Positions 28,192 to 38,242 of a DNA stretch of 64,000 nucleotides are shown here, one piece after another (the first letter of the stretch is position 1; each line of letters opens with the position of its first letter). Source of the stretch: M55B129 sp034189085 (GTDB lineage Bacteria; Bacillota; Dethiobacteria; DTU022). The stretch is from contig JAXHVH010000001.1 of the NCBI GenBank assembly GCA_034189085.1, forward strand, positions 1 through 64,000, written 5' to 3'. The notes beneath the pieces were generated by a model, which searched no databases, was not told the DNA's origin, and saw only the letters and a program-made list of their open reading frames with translations. A program made the position numbers and the translations under genes.

Positions 28192-30042
28192 TCATTCAGC
28201 ACAATTCTTAAGCTTACGCCACAACGTGGTCCGGCTAATACCAAGTTTTTTAGCTGCTTTTGTTTTATTACCATTCACAATTTTTAGAACCTGCTTGATT
28301 TCGTTCAATTCACCAGGTAAACAATTATCTCTCGATTGCCTTTTAAAAATAGTATTTAACAACAGCTGTAAATCCATTCTCCGATCATACAGAACGGCAA
28401 ACCTTTCAACAATATTTTTTAACTCTCTTATATTGCCAGGCCACTCATAACTGAAGAAAAGAGGATTACCAGTCAGAGCAGTAATTTCATCCTCCGTAAT
28501 ATCCTGCCGGAATTCAGTAATAAAGCTTGACACCAGAGCCGGAATATCACCTTTATGGGTCCGCAATGGCGGAATATCCAGTTCAAGGACATTTAACCGA
28601 TAGTATAAATCTTCACGAAACCTACTTTTTTTAACCATTTCCCAAAGATCAATATTGGTTGCTGCAATCACTCTAATATTAACGGGAATTATTTTGTTGC
28701 TGCCGATCCGCATAACCTCACGTTCTTCCAGAACTCTCAGCAACCTTGATTGAAGAAGTGGGGATATTTCTCCGATTTCATCCAGGAAAATTGTCCCTCC
28801 ATGTGCTATTTCAAAAAATCCCGGTTTACCGCCTCTTTTCGCCCCGGTAAAAGCCCCTTCCTCATAACCAAAGAGTTCGCTTTCCAGTAAATTATCAGGC
28901 AGAGCCTGGCAGTTTATAGCAACGAAAGGATGCTTTTCCCTGTTGCTGGCATTATGCATACCCTGGGCAAAAAGTTCTTTTCCTGTCCCTGATTCTCCCG
29001 TAACGAGAATTGTTGAATCACTCTGCGCATAAAGAGAAGCAGTTCTTTTTGCTTCAATAATTTCTTCACTTTCACCTAAAATATCTCTTAAACGAAACTT
29101 TGCTACCAATCCTTTTTCATATAATTTCCTGCGGATATTTTCTTCACTTTCCTGGATTACACCAATATCCTGGAAAGTTGAGACAGCTCCGTAAACTTCT
29201 CCGTTGACAATAATTGGTATGGTATTGGCAATAACTTTGAGATCACCTATAGATTGTATTTGTTGCATCTGTGGTTTTCCCATTTCAATAACCGATGGTA
29301 TCTCTGTATTGCCATTGACATCCTGGATAGAGCGACCGATAGCCGCTTCCCGCTTCACCTTGGTAAATTTTTCAGCGGTTGGGTTAAACACAGTGACCTT
29401 ACCGCTGTTATCAGTAGCAATGATCCCTTCGTGGGCGAAATCAATGATGACCCTAAAACGCTCCGCTTTTTCCGATTCTGCTTTCTTCGACAGGGCAATG
29501 TTAACCGCTGTTTCCAGTGTCCTCTTGACCCCGTCAGCTGAGTAAATCAGGGTGGCGTTCATGCCCAATTTTTTGGCAATTTCGAATACAAGACCGGGCC
29601 CAATGATATTTTTCACTCCCTTTTCCGCTAAACGGTTAACCAGTTCAACCGCTTCTTCAGGCCCTCCATAATTAAATTGTTTAACTGACATGGCAATAAG
29701 TCCAGCTATGTCAGACAGATATTCAATCCTGTTGTTCCGATGACTAACTATTGTCACTTCTTCCGAGTATTCCTTTGCATTTTTTAATGCAAATAATAAA
29801 TCATAGCCAGTTGCCTTGATTTCCACAAAGGGCGTGCTGATATATCTGGCTAGAGACGAATTGCCCGAACAGACAAAAACGTCAACTTCGTGATTCCTTT
29901 CCATTTTTTGAGCGATTTTAATTGCATCCTCAAATAGAGCATTGATTATTTTCATCTCAACAGAATCTAAAAAGGAATGTTTGTGTTTCTCAACCAGAGC
30001 TGTTAATTCACCATAGCTTAGAGAAGCAATAACAGGCTTCAT
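28192..30042 (-). CDS. Sigma54-dependent PrpR-type transcriptional activator
   Basis: 616 residues. Residues 1-190 form a PrpR N-terminal sensor domain and 195-310 a PAS domain (EGIIATDNSGKVTVFN). About 320-560 is the AAA+ domain with Walker A GESGTGKE (349-356) and the sigma54-contact loop GAFTGAK (396-402), and the end is a Fis-type helix-turn-helix (KAAKKLGISRTTLWRKL). PrpR senses 2-methylcitrate in other bacteria; here the ligand is probably a pathway acid. ATG at 30042 has GGGTGATT upstream; a GTG three codons earlier is less likely. It reads in the same direction as the target operon but ends in its own terminator. Confidence 0.9.
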   Translation of the reverse strand: MKPVIASLSYGELTALVEKHKHSFLDSVEMKIINALFEDAIKIAQKMERNHEVDVFVCSGNSSLARYISTPFVEIKATGYDLLFALKNAKEYSEEVTIVSHRNNRIEYLSDIAGLIAMSVKQFNYGGPEEAVELVNRLAEKGVKNIIGPGLVFEIAKKLGMNATLIYSADGVKRTLETAVNIALSKKAESEKAERFRVIIDFAHEGIIATDNSGKVTVFNPTAEKFTKVKREAAIGRSIQDVNGNTEIPSVIEMGKPQMQQIQSIGDLKVIANTIPIIVNGEVYGAVSTFQDIGVIQESEENIRRKLYEKGLVAKFRLRDILGESEEIIEAKRTASLYAQSDSTILVTGESGTGKELFAQGMHNASNREKHPFVAINCQALPDNLLESELFGYEEGAFTGAKRGGKPGFFEIAHGGTIFLDEIGEISPLLQSRLLRVLEEREVMRIGSNKIIPVNIRVIAATNIDLWEMVKKSRFREDLYYRLNVLELDIPPLRTHKGDIPALVSSFITEFRQDITEDEITALTGNPLFFSYEWPGNIRELKNIVERFAVLYDRRMDLQLLLNTIFKRQSRDNCLPGELNEIKQVLKIVNGNKTKAAKKLGISRTTLWRKLKNCAE

Positions 30043-30375
30043 GATAATCACCCATCTTAATTTTTAATTGGTTTTATTTATTCATCCAGGTGTTCTTTTC
30101 TTCAACAACCATCTTTATCCTGCCATCACCAGGTGATTTTTAGATAATGCCCCATGTTGCGGATGATCCTGGCCTGTTTTTCGCAAATAAACACCAGCCA
30201 ATCCTTGATACACATTCTATGTCTTTCTTATTCTCTTTCAAATCGGAAAATAGAAAAAACAGCAGGAATAAACGATCAAAAAGATAATTAAGGTAAGTAG
30301 TAAAAATGGAGCAAGCCCCAAATTACATAGAGAGAATTATTAATCACAATACTGATAATGAAAGGATAGATTACC
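30043..30375. other. Divergent intergenic region with a weak sigma54-like site
   Basis: About 330 bases between the regulator and the plus-strand molybdopterin enzyme. At 30170-30185 (+) TGGCCTGTTTTTCGCA keeps the essential GG and GC with 10 bases between but deviates at other positions, so it is at best a weak -24/-12 site. Nothing else was recognised. Confidence 0.3.
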
Positions 30376-32589
30376 GTGAGTTCCAAAACAGTAATTAAAA
30401 AAGCAGGCTGTTTCTTCTGTCACCACAATTGTGGAGTACTTGTGCACGTCCAGGACGGCAAGATAGTCAAGGTCACCGGCAACCCTGATCACCCCGGCAG
30501 CCGCGGTCACATCTGTGCAAGAGCCGCCAATGCGCCAAAATGGCTCAATCATCCCGATCAGTTAAAACATGCCCTGAAACGTGTCGGGGAACGTGGCGCC
30601 GGAAAGTGGGAACAAATTCCCTGGGAGCAAGCTCTCGATGAAATTGCTGAAAAGCTTGCTGTAATAAAAGAAAAATACGGCCCCGAAAGCCTGATCGTTG
30701 CGGAAGGGACTTACCGCAGCGATCTGTTCTGGGCGCGGGCCAGGTTCCTCGATCTTTTCGGCAACCCTCATAACATCATAACCCCGGGTATGGTATGCTT
30801 CTGCAATGTATATACCCTCGACCTGGCTCTTGCCGGTGCCATGATCATGCCTGATATACCACGGTCAAAGTGTGTTGTCCTCTGGGGCGCCAATCCAAAA
30901 GAAGCAAGACCGATCCAGTGGAAAGTGCTCAAGAAAAAGAAAGACGCCGGTGCTATGAAAATCATTACTGTGGATCCTCGAATAACCGATTCCGGCAAAT
31001 TGGCCGATATCAATCTGCAGATAAGGCCTGGAACCGATTGTGCCCTCGCGCTCGGCTGGATCAACGTTATCATCAACGAAAAACTATATGATAAAAGTTT
31101 TGTCGATAAATGGACTTACGGTTTTAGTAAACTGACTGACCGGATTGAGGAATATTCTCCACGCAGGGTGGCAGAAGTTACCGGTTTAACAGCGGAACAA
31201 ATTATTGAATCAGCCCGGCTTTATGCTACCAGCGATTCGTCATGCATTAACCGGGGTGTAGCCACCGATCAGCTTGGTCTCAATTCAGGACGGGTTGAAC
31301 AGGCCAGGGTTATACTTGCCGCCATCACGGGCAATATTGATATACCGGGAGGCGATCAAATCAGCAACCCGCCTACGGAATTTAACGGCAAGAAATTCAT
31401 CTGCGAATCTGAACTTGAACTACCCGAAAAATGCCTCCCTGAAACCAGGAAAAAAATGATCGGCTCTGAACGTTTTAAGATTATGAGCTGGCCAGCCTGG
31501 GAAATTGTTGCCCCGCTTTATGAAAAAAATCTTGGTATTTCCTGCCCTCAGCTCCACTACCTGCAGGCTCCAACCCCCCTGGCAATGCGTCAGATCATTA
31601 CGGAAGATCCTTATCCCATCAAAGCTCTGATCACCTGGGCGAGCAACCCGTTGATGTGGGCGGCAAACACCAAACAGGTCCTGGAATCTTTAACCCATCC
31701 CAACCTCGACCTCCATGTTGTCCTGGAATACTGGATGACACCTACCGCCCAGCTTGCTGACTATGTTCTGCCCGCTGCCAGCTGGTTGGAAAGGCCCTTA
31801 TGTACAACAACCGAGAACTGGCTCCCCGTAGCCATCGGAGGAGAAAGATCGATAGAACCAATGGGTGATCGTCATGATGATTACCAGTTCTGGCGCGAAC
31901 TGGGCATCAGGCTTGGCCAGAAAGAATACTGGCCCTGGGAAACGATCGAAGAAGTAATCAAATACCGTCTTTCTCACCTGGAAACCAGTTATGAAGAATT
32001 TGTAGAAAAAGGTATGCTCTATCCGGAGAAAAAAGTGCATCGTAAATATGAACAAACCGGGTTCGCCACACCAACAGGTAAATTGGAGTTAAGTTCCACG
32101 ATTTTTGAAAAACTCGGCTACGATCCTCTTCCCTATTACGAAGAACCACCGGAAAGTCCTCTCAGGACACCTGAAATATACAAAGAATATCCTCTGATCC
32201 TGAACACCGGCGGAAGGTTCATGCCCCAGTTCCACTCCGAGCACAGGCAGCTCGGGATCGGACTGCGGGAAAAGCATCCCGATCCCCTGGTTACCATTCA
32301 CCCGGAAACAGCAGCAAAGTACAATATTAAAGAAGGGGATTGGGTTTGGATCGAAACGCCCAGGGGCAAGATCAAGCAAAAAGCTTTTTTAACAGTGGAT
32401 ATTCTTCCCGATGTGATCAATGCGGAAGCAAGCTGGTGGTTCCCGGAAAAAGCAGAAGGACTGCCGAACCTTTCAGGCGCTTTAGAATCCAACGCCAATG
32501 TGCTGACTATTGATGATCCCGACATGCTCGATCCTTTAACCGGCGGTTGGCCCAGCAGGGCATTGCTCTGCAGGATTTCTAAAGAATAA
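30376..32589 (+). CDS. Molybdopterin oxidoreductase family enzyme (acetylene hydratase/formate dehydrogenase-like)
   Basis: 737 residues, the only intact plus-strand gene. CFFCHHNC (12-19) plus a later Cys near 49 bind a [4Fe-4S] cluster, and the bis-pterin Mo/W domains follow. Cys residues in GMVCFCN near 137-139 are candidates for the metal ligand, with no selenocysteine codon seen. PTAQLADYVLPAASWLERP near 455 and the general plan recall acetylene hydratase and related DMSO-reductase-family enzymes. The Asp that follows the second cluster Cys in acetylene hydratase is His16 here, so that reaction is not implied. There is no Tat signal, so it is cytoplasmic. GTG at 30376 follows GAAAGGA. 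No electron-transfer subunit lies beside it. Confidence 0.8.
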   Translation: MSSKTVIKKAGCFFCHHNCGVLVHVQDGKIVKVTGNPDHPGSRGHICARAANAPKWLNHPDQLKHALKRVGERGAGKWEQIPWEQALDEIAEKLAVIKEKYGPESLIVAEGTYRSDLFWARARFLDLFGNPHNIITPGMVCFCNVYTLDLALAGAMIMPDIPRSKCVVLWGANPKEARPIQWKVLKKKKDAGAMKIITVDPRITDSGKLADINLQIRPGTDCALALGWINVIINEKLYDKSFVDKWTYGFSKLTDRIEEYSPRRVAEVTGLTAEQIIESARLYATSDSSCINRGVATDQLGLNSGRVEQARVILAAITGNIDIPGGDQISNPPTEFNGKKFICESELELPEKCLPETRKKMIGSERFKIMSWPAWEIVAPLYEKNLGISCPQLHYLQAPTPLAMRQIITEDPYPIKALITWASNPLMWAANTKQVLESLTHPNLDLHVVLEYWMTPTAQLADYVLPAASWLERPLCTTTENWLPVAIGGERSIEPMGDRHDDYQFWRELGIRLGQKEYWPWETIEEVIKYRLSHLETSYEEFVEKGMLYPEKKVHRKYEQTGFATPTGKLELSSTIFEKLGYDPLPYYEEPPESPLRTPEIYKEYPLILNTGGRFMPQFHSEHRQLGIGLREKHPDPLVTIHPETAAKYNIKEGDWVWIETPRGKIKQKAFLTVDILPDVINAEASWWFPEKAEGLPNLSGALESNANVLTIDDPDMLDPLTGGWPSRALLCRISKE

Positions 32590-32784
32590 GCCCTCGTCAT
32601 TCCATTCTTACAGTAGTAAATGGCCTGGGAAACGATATAATCGGAAAAATGATCGGCCAAAAAAGAACCGGGCGTTTTGAGATACCATCCTGTTTCTTTT
32701 CATCTTTTAGCCTGCTTACAATCTGTCTTCAAAATAGGTTTTTAACCAAACGATTCCCTTTTAAGGTTTAAGCCAAGTTTAAAC

Positions 32785-33033
32785 TCAACCACCGCCCATG
32801 GTAAACATAATCATAACCTCATCACCATTATTTAAAAGTGTAGATCGATCAGCCCGGGACTGGTTGACAACAAATGTCGCTCTCTGTAAAAAATCCTTTG
32901 CTCCATTTTCCCAATCCCGTGCGATAACTTCGAGCAGTTCGGCAATAGCAGATCCTTCAGGAATTTCCATTTGTTTGATATCACTACCAAAATAAACGGA
33001 AGCTATCCCAAAAAATTTAACCTTTATTTTCAT
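32785..33033 (-). CDS. MoaD-family sulfur carrier
   Basis: 82 residues, a beta-grasp protein ending in MGGG with the required terminal GG. Its ATG overlaps the TGA of the AOR gene by one base, so the two are translationally coupled. That pairing argues for tungstopterin synthesis for this AOR rather than general housekeeping. Confidence 0.85.
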   Translation of the reverse strand: MKIKVKFFGIASVYFGSDIKQMEIPEGSAIAELLEVIARDWENGAKDFLQRATFVVNQSRADRSTLLNNGDEVMIMFTMGGG

Positions 33034-34904
33034 CAGGCCTCTTCACCATATAAATTATTGATTACATTTTCAAGACCGCCCAGAGCACGCAAAGATTCAA
33101 GAGTGGGTTTCCCCGTAAAGGGATCCCATTCAACGGCCTGGAAGAAATTGCGGCCCAGTAGTTCATTATCCACCGTAACACCGGCCAGTGGTCCTTCCTC
33201 CTGAGAGGTCACACCAACCACTCTTTCCGATACAACAAAATCCGACAGTTTAAAACCTTCTCTTAGATTAAAAGCATGCCGCATGTTCAGGATACGCTTG
33301 CCGGCGATATAACACTGCTGCATATTGAACATTCGGCCGGTTATCGCTTCGATATAATTGTTGCGCAATCCCTCCGGGCAAGGGAAATCCATGAACAGGC
33401 AAAATCCTGCAGAGCTAAGCACTTCATTGTTTACGGTATCCAGTAAATCGAGAAAACCTGTTCCGTGATAATTATATTTATCTTTGAGATCGCCTACTTC
33501 CTGGCTGTGACCGAGACCACCTTTAACATGCCTTCCCGGTGTCGGATCATACTGATAGGATCTTACAAAACCAGGAGCATACTTGGGATCATGCAAGGGA
33601 AGTTCGATCCCCATTACAGTCTGCAGGCAATCTTTGCCCCGTCCCCAGTGATTAGCTGCAAACTGTGATCCATTGGCCAGGATTGCCCCGCATCCTTCTC
33701 CCCTGGCAATCTTTTCTGTAAGAGCAACAATCGCTTCACTATTTCCCCAGGTCAGTTCTATGCCGTCAATCTCATCTTTAGTTAAAAGACCACGGCTATA
33801 ACACTCCATAGCCCAGGCCACTGTCCCCCCGGTCGAAATTGTGTCCAGACCGGCCCGGTTACACAGGTCGTTACATTTAAGTATGGATTCGCCGTTGCTG
33901 TTCAATAAGAGAGTACCGAAAGCAGCCGCAGTTTCATATTCCGGACGTTCAGTTGGGCCAATCGGCCATGGCCCTTCTTTAACCTCATACTCCGCCCCGC
34001 AACCAAGCGGACAATGGGCACAGGCGTATTTTTTCGATTTGTATTTATCAAGGGCGGCTGAACCAATTTTATTCGCCGCTTCTTCGCCATAGTCGATCAA
34101 TCCAATACCAGCCCAGTTTTTTACCGGCGTATTGCCGTTAAGAGCTGATCCTGAAGTTGTTGAACCGGTTCCCTGCTGACCAAAACCAGCCAGCGGCTCC
34201 TTCAGGGGACCGTTCTTCATACTATCAATAACCCGACGGTTAATTTCTTTGATCCTTTCAGGGTTGGCTACAGTGACTTCGGCATTACCTCTCGCAGCAA
34301 TTGCTTTCAGCTTTTTCGAACCCATTACTGCTCCCCCGCCTCCCCTGGCGGCGGCCCTGTGTCCTTCATTGATTATTCCGGCCATTAAAGCTTTCTTTTC
34401 ACCGGCTGGTCCGATTACAGCAGCCCTCAGTTTGTTTTCTCCTGTTTCCTCAATTAAAGCAGTAAGGGTTTCTCTGGCATCTTTCCCCCATAGATGTTCA
34501 GCATTTCTCAGTTCCGGCCAGCCATTGTTTATCCAGAGATAGACTGGTTTTTCTGCTGTTCCGGTAAAAAATATGGCGTCAAAACCCGCTTTTTTTAGCT
34601 CCGGCCCGAAATAACCACCTGAATTGGCATCGTTCCAACCGTTGGTCACGGGAGACTTACAAACCACCATGTAACGCGATCCGAAAAAGGCGCCCGACCC
34701 GGTTGCCGGACCGGTAACAAAACCGAGAACGTTATCCGGTCCAAGTGGTTTCACACCTGGTTTCATAATGTCGTAAAGAATTTTCGCACCCAATCCATAT
34801 CCGCCGATAAAATTGATCGCCAGATCTTCTGTAAGTTTTTTTTCTGTGATAGTGCTCTTAGTCAGATCGACAAAAAGCATTTTACCCATATATCCACCAA
34901 GCAT
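33033..34904 (-). CDS. aor: Aldehyde ferredoxin oxidoreductase
   Basis: 623 residues. CAHCPLGC gives Cys295, Cys298 and Cys302, the canonical CX2CX3C, with a late Cys in SAGFC. AAARGGGGAVMGSKKLKAI is the standard pterin-binding stretch. This is the conventional AOR of the window, expected to oxidise aldehydes with ferredoxin or reduce acids. ATG at 34904 has GGAGAGGA upstream. Its operon also has an iron alcohol dehydrogenase and an OYE enzyme, so an alcohol-aldehyde-acid series is plausible. Confidence 0.9.
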   Translation of the reverse strand: MLGGYMGKMLFVDLTKSTITEKKLTEDLAINFIGGYGLGAKILYDIMKPGVKPLGPDNVLGFVTGPATGSGAFFGSRYMVVCKSPVTNGWNDANSGGYFGPELKKAGFDAIFFTGTAEKPVYLWINNGWPELRNAEHLWGKDARETLTALIEETGENKLRAAVIGPAGEKKALMAGIINEGHRAAARGGGGAVMGSKKLKAIAARGNAEVTVANPERIKEINRRVIDSMKNGPLKEPLAGFGQQGTGSTTSGSALNGNTPVKNWAGIGLIDYGEEAANKIGSAALDKYKSKKYACAHCPLGCGAEYEVKEGPWPIGPTERPEYETAAAFGTLLLNSNGESILKCNDLCNRAGLDTISTGGTVAWAMECYSRGLLTKDEIDGIELTWGNSEAIVALTEKIARGEGCGAILANGSQFAANHWGRGKDCLQTVMGIELPLHDPKYAPGFVRSYQYDPTPGRHVKGGLGHSQEVGDLKDKYNYHGTGFLDLLDTVNNEVLSSAGFCLFMDFPCPEGLRNNYIEAITGRMFNMQQCYIAGKRILNMRHAFNLREGFKLSDFVVSERVVGVTSQEEGPLAGVTVDNELLGRNFFQAVEWDPFTGKPTLESLRALGGLENVINNLYGEEA

Positions 34905-34950
34905 GTTATACTATCCTCTCCTTCATATCATTAATAATTCTATTTGTATA

Positions 34951-36912
34951 TTAAATCTCCACTGCCGTATTGAAACCACTGTGGATCGCTTCTTTAATAT
35001 TCTGTGGTTTAAAGGAATCACCAATGATGTAAACTTCCGGTGCTGTCCTGGAAAAAGCCTTTGCTTCATCGGCACAACCACAGAAACCCAGGGCCAGGAC
35101 AACCGAATCAGCCGGGACAACCCTGCGTCGCCATTTTTTATCGATAACAACCATCCCTTCATCGGTTATCTCTTCAATTTTTACTTCGGTCATGAGCTTA
35201 ACGCCATGTTTTTCAAATAAGCCAAGCAGGGCAAATTTTACTATATCATGTGCATCGGCAACCAGCTGGCTTTCATCAACCATATCCACTACGGTCACAT
35301 CTTTGCCATCCTGAGCCAGGTGCAGCGCAGCCTCACAGCCGGTCAGTCCGCCCCCGGCTACCACTACTTTCTGCCCAACAACAGCCTTTCCAAGGTGGAC
35401 CTCTCCCCCCTCGATCACTTTTTGTTTATTTATACCGGGGATTGGGGGAATAAAAAGCCTCGATCCAACAGCAACAATCACAGCATCCGGTTTTTCTTCT
35501 TCGACAGTCCGGGAAGTAGCAGCTGTATTTAATTGAATTTTAACCCCCGGTGCATTTTCGACCTGTCTTACCATCCAGGCCAGAAATCGCTTCATATCAT
35601 CTTTAAAGGGAGGACCGGAAGCAAGAATTAAATTACCACCCAGCCGGCTGTTTTTTTCATAAAGAATTACCTCGTGGCCCCTGGATGAAGCGGTAAGTGC
35701 AGCTTGCATACCGGCCGGTCCTCCGCCGACAATAACAATTTTTTTCTTCTCTTCAGCCGGTTTTATGAAAGTATATTCCGTTTCCCTACCGAGAATGGGA
35801 TTGACGGCGCATCGAATCGGCATATTCAAACGATTACAATAGTGACAACGCAGGCATGGACGGATCAGCTCGGTTTCGCCTCGGCGCGATTTATTAACAA
35901 TTTGAGGATCTGCCAGCATGGCCCGAACCATAGCCACTATATCAGCCTTCCCTTCGGCAATAATTTGTTCGGCCATATCAAGGTCACTGATTGAACCTAC
36001 CGTTGTAATGGGGACATTGACAGCTTTTTTCAGCAAAGCTGCATAGTGAACATTGTAGCCATGGGGATAATAAGTGGGTTGAATGATGTTGGGCACCAGT
36101 TCCGGATCACTCAGCAAACCAGCCGAAACGTGAAGCAGATCGATCTTATCTTCGATCATCTTAACAAAGGCAATCGTTTCTTCCGGCTCCATTCCTCCAG
36201 GAACGAGTTCACTGGCACTGATTCGGTATTCAATAGCCAGGCTGTCACCAACTTTTTCCCTGATGGCCGATAAAACTTCAATTGGAAAACGGGCTCTGTT
36301 TTCGAGGGTGCCTCCGTAGTTATCTTTTCTTTTGTTGGAATAGGGAGAAAGAAATTGAGCCAGGAGATTCCCATGGGCACCGTGCAGCATAATCATCTCA
36401 AATCCGGCCTTGAGGCACCGCTCTGCTGCCGAAGCATACTGCTCAATAACCCTGTTGATCATGTCAAGATCCATTTCAATAACAGGGTACGGCCTGCGAC
36501 CTTCTTCCCTGGCCATTAGTTCTTCTCTTTTACAGGGAATGGGCGAAGGGCCAATCGGGTTGTGCCTGCGGTTAAGGATCATTCTGCCACCGTGACTCAG
36601 TTCGATCGAAATTTTTGCTCCGTAGCGGTGAACTGCTTCCGCCAGGACACTCAATCCTGCAATAACACTGTCATTACCCAGATTGAGTTGATATTCATGG
36701 TCTTTGGCAAATTCAAAGTCAACAGGTGATTCCCCTATGGTTATAATTCCAGCGCCTCCGCGGGCCAGTGATTGAACAAAGGCGATCATCTCACGATTAA
36801 CAAAACCGTCTGGCGCATTCAGAAAAGATAGGGCCGGGGCAAATTCAATTCTATTTTTCACTTCCACCCTGCCGAATTTAAAAGGTGAAAAAACATTTTT
36901 ATATTGAACCAT
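34951..36912 (-). CDS. OYE-family NADH:flavin/Fe-S oxidoreductase
   Basis: 653 residues with FMN barrel, CLRCHYC and a fourth Cys only 8 residues later (the shortest loop of the seven copies), and a Rossmann half with GGGPAG and GGGLTG. HGAHGN (about 171-176) has Asn at the usual Tyr position. ATG at 36912 is chosen for its GGAGGGAACA; the open frame continues nine codons further without such a site. It lies between the alcohol dehydrogenase (61 bases) and the AOR (46 bases). Confidence 0.85.
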   Translation of the reverse strand: MVQYKNVFSPFKFGRVEVKNRIEFAPALSFLNAPDGFVNREMIAFVQSLARGGAGIITIGESPVDFEFAKDHEYQLNLGNDSVIAGLSVLAEAVHRYGAKISIELSHGGRMILNRRHNPIGPSPIPCKREELMAREEGRRPYPVIEMDLDMINRVIEQYASAAERCLKAGFEMIMLHGAHGNLLAQFLSPYSNKRKDNYGGTLENRARFPIEVLSAIREKVGDSLAIEYRISASELVPGGMEPEETIAFVKMIEDKIDLLHVSAGLLSDPELVPNIIQPTYYPHGYNVHYAALLKKAVNVPITTVGSISDLDMAEQIIAEGKADIVAMVRAMLADPQIVNKSRRGETELIRPCLRCHYCNRLNMPIRCAVNPILGRETEYTFIKPAEEKKKIVIVGGGPAGMQAALTASSRGHEVILYEKNSRLGGNLILASGPPFKDDMKRFLAWMVRQVENAPGVKIQLNTAATSRTVEEEKPDAVIVAVGSRLFIPPIPGINKQKVIEGGEVHLGKAVVGQKVVVAGGGLTGCEAALHLAQDGKDVTVVDMVDESQLVADAHDIVKFALLGLFEKHGVKLMTEVKIEEITDEGMVVIDKKWRRRVVPADSVVLALGFCGCADEAKAFSRTAPEVYIIGDSFKPQNIKEAIHSGFNTAVEI

Positions 36913-36973
36913 TGTTCCCTCCACTACTGTTAATTTCATTAACTGTTTCCCGGTCTCAGTCGGTAAATAAAGC

Positions 36974-38131
36974 TTAAATTTCTTCGTAGGCTCTGGTGAG
37001 CATATTTTCTATGTCTTTAACAGTCGGCTTTAACGGTGCCGTAACCAGTCCCAGATCAAATATTTCCGGAGCAACGGCGAGAACATCCTTTTTCGCCAGA
37101 CCGAGGGAGCGCATGTTGGGAAGATCTATCTTCTTCATAATTTCCTTAACTGCTTCTCCAGCCATCCGTCCTATTTCCGCCGGATCAGCCCCCCGTGGAA
37201 CACTGGCATTTAAAGCTTCAGCAATAAATTTTACTTTTTCCGGTACAGCCGGGGCAATATATTCCACTACCTGCGGCAGGCACATTGAACAGGAAAGCCC
37301 ATGAGGCATGTTAAAATTGGCTCCCAGGCGCCTGCCTATATCATGTCCCAGATGGCAAAGCGGACCCAGCATGGACATCCCGCCAAGGGAAGCAGCAAAC
37401 ATCATTCCTTCACGAGCTTCCAGATCTGAGCCTTCTTCGAAAGCCCGGACCAAATAGCGGCCAACCAGGGGAATACCTTCCCTGGAAAAAGCCTCACAGT
37501 AACGGTTAGCCCATTGGGAGGTAAAAGATTCACTGAGATGACATAAGGCATCCATGCCAGTAACAGCGGTTACCGATGGAGGCAGGCTAACTGTTAGTTC
37601 AGGATCGACAATAGCCAAATCAACGGTACGGCCAATTATTTCTACTACATTTTTGGCATTCTGTTTTGTATCTGTTATCGTCCCACCGGGTGTCTGTTCA
37701 GATCCGGTCCCGGCAGTCGTGGGAACTAAAAGTAAAGGCCTTGTAGTATTCTTGACCCCCTTAAAACGTCCAAAATATTGATTAATTGGAGGAGGATTGT
37801 CAAGGAGGACCTTCACCCCCTTGGCTGTGTCGAGTGAGCTTCCACCCCCAATACCGACAACTCCGTCAACTTTTTCCTCTACTCCGAGAATTCCTGCTTC
37901 ATCAACAGACCAGTCGGGAGGATCCGGCAGCACTTTACCATAACTGACGGTTTCGATCCCGGCTGAATGAATATTTTCCAAAATTATCTTAATGATTCCG
38001 GCCTCTTCGACACCTTTGTCATACACTACCATTACTCTGGTGCAGCCCAGGCCCTTTAACCTCTCTCCTGTTTCTTTTGTTGTTCCCCTTCCGAAAAGTA
38101 CTGCGTTCGGGCTTGAAAAAACGCTGGGCAT
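36974..38131 (-). CDS. Iron-containing alcohol dehydrogenase
   Basis: 385 residues of the group III metal-dependent alcohol dehydrogenases. GIGGGSSLDTAK near 95-106 binds NAD(P), and the metal ligands are an Asp (VDPEL near 195), GMDALCH near 212-218 and the later histidines in LCHLGHD and MPHG. It would interconvert an aldehyde or ketone and its alcohol. ATG at 38131 follows TTTGAGGAGG. It is the first gene of a four-gene operon with its own promoter and operator. Confidence 0.9.
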   Translation of the reverse strand: MPSVFSSPNAVLFGRGTTKETGERLKGLGCTRVMVVYDKGVEEAGIIKIILENIHSAGIETVSYGKVLPDPPDWSVDEAGILGVEEKVDGVVGIGGGSSLDTAKGVKVLLDNPPPINQYFGRFKGVKNTTRPLLLVPTTAGTGSEQTPGGTITDTKQNAKNVVEIIGRTVDLAIVDPELTVSLPPSVTAVTGMDALCHLSESFTSQWANRYCEAFSREGIPLVGRYLVRAFEEGSDLEAREGMMFAASLGGMSMLGPLCHLGHDIGRRLGANFNMPHGLSCSMCLPQVVEYIAPAVPEKVKFIAEALNASVPRGADPAEIGRMAGEAVKEIMKKIDLPNMRSLGLAKKDVLAVAPEIFDLGLVTAPLKPTVKDIENMLTRAYEEI

Positions 38132-38152
38132 CTTGTTGCCTCCTCAAATTAC

Positions 38153-38176
38153 ATGAACATTTTAGTATTTGTTCAT
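38153..38176 (-). promoter_or_regulatory. Operator-like dyad ATGAACA-N10-TGTTCAT
   Basis: Two perfect inverted 7-mers (38153-38159 and 38170-38176) lie just downstream of the -10 box and upstream of the ribosome binding site, where a repressor would block transcription. The form and size fit a TetR- or MarR-type operator. No such repressor is encoded in the window. Confidence 0.65.
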
Positions 38177-38179
38177 TTT

Positions 38180-38208
38180 ATAATATAGTTACTTTCTCTT
38201 ATTGTCAA
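38180..38208 (-). promoter_or_regulatory. SigmaA promoter of the alcohol dehydrogenase operon
   Basis: On the minus strand TTGACA (38203-38208), a 17-base spacer, then TATTAT (38180-38185). This is a near-consensus vegetative promoter, about 50 bases before the ATG. Confidence 0.85.
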
Positions 38209-38242
38209 TATTTTTTATCGGTGGAGCTGCCCTCATCTGCAA

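Noticed and set aside
30170..30185. Sigma54 promoter for the plus-strand molybdopterin enzyme
   Set aside because: GG and GC spacing is right, but the rest of both boxes matches poorly; kept only as a weak possibility.
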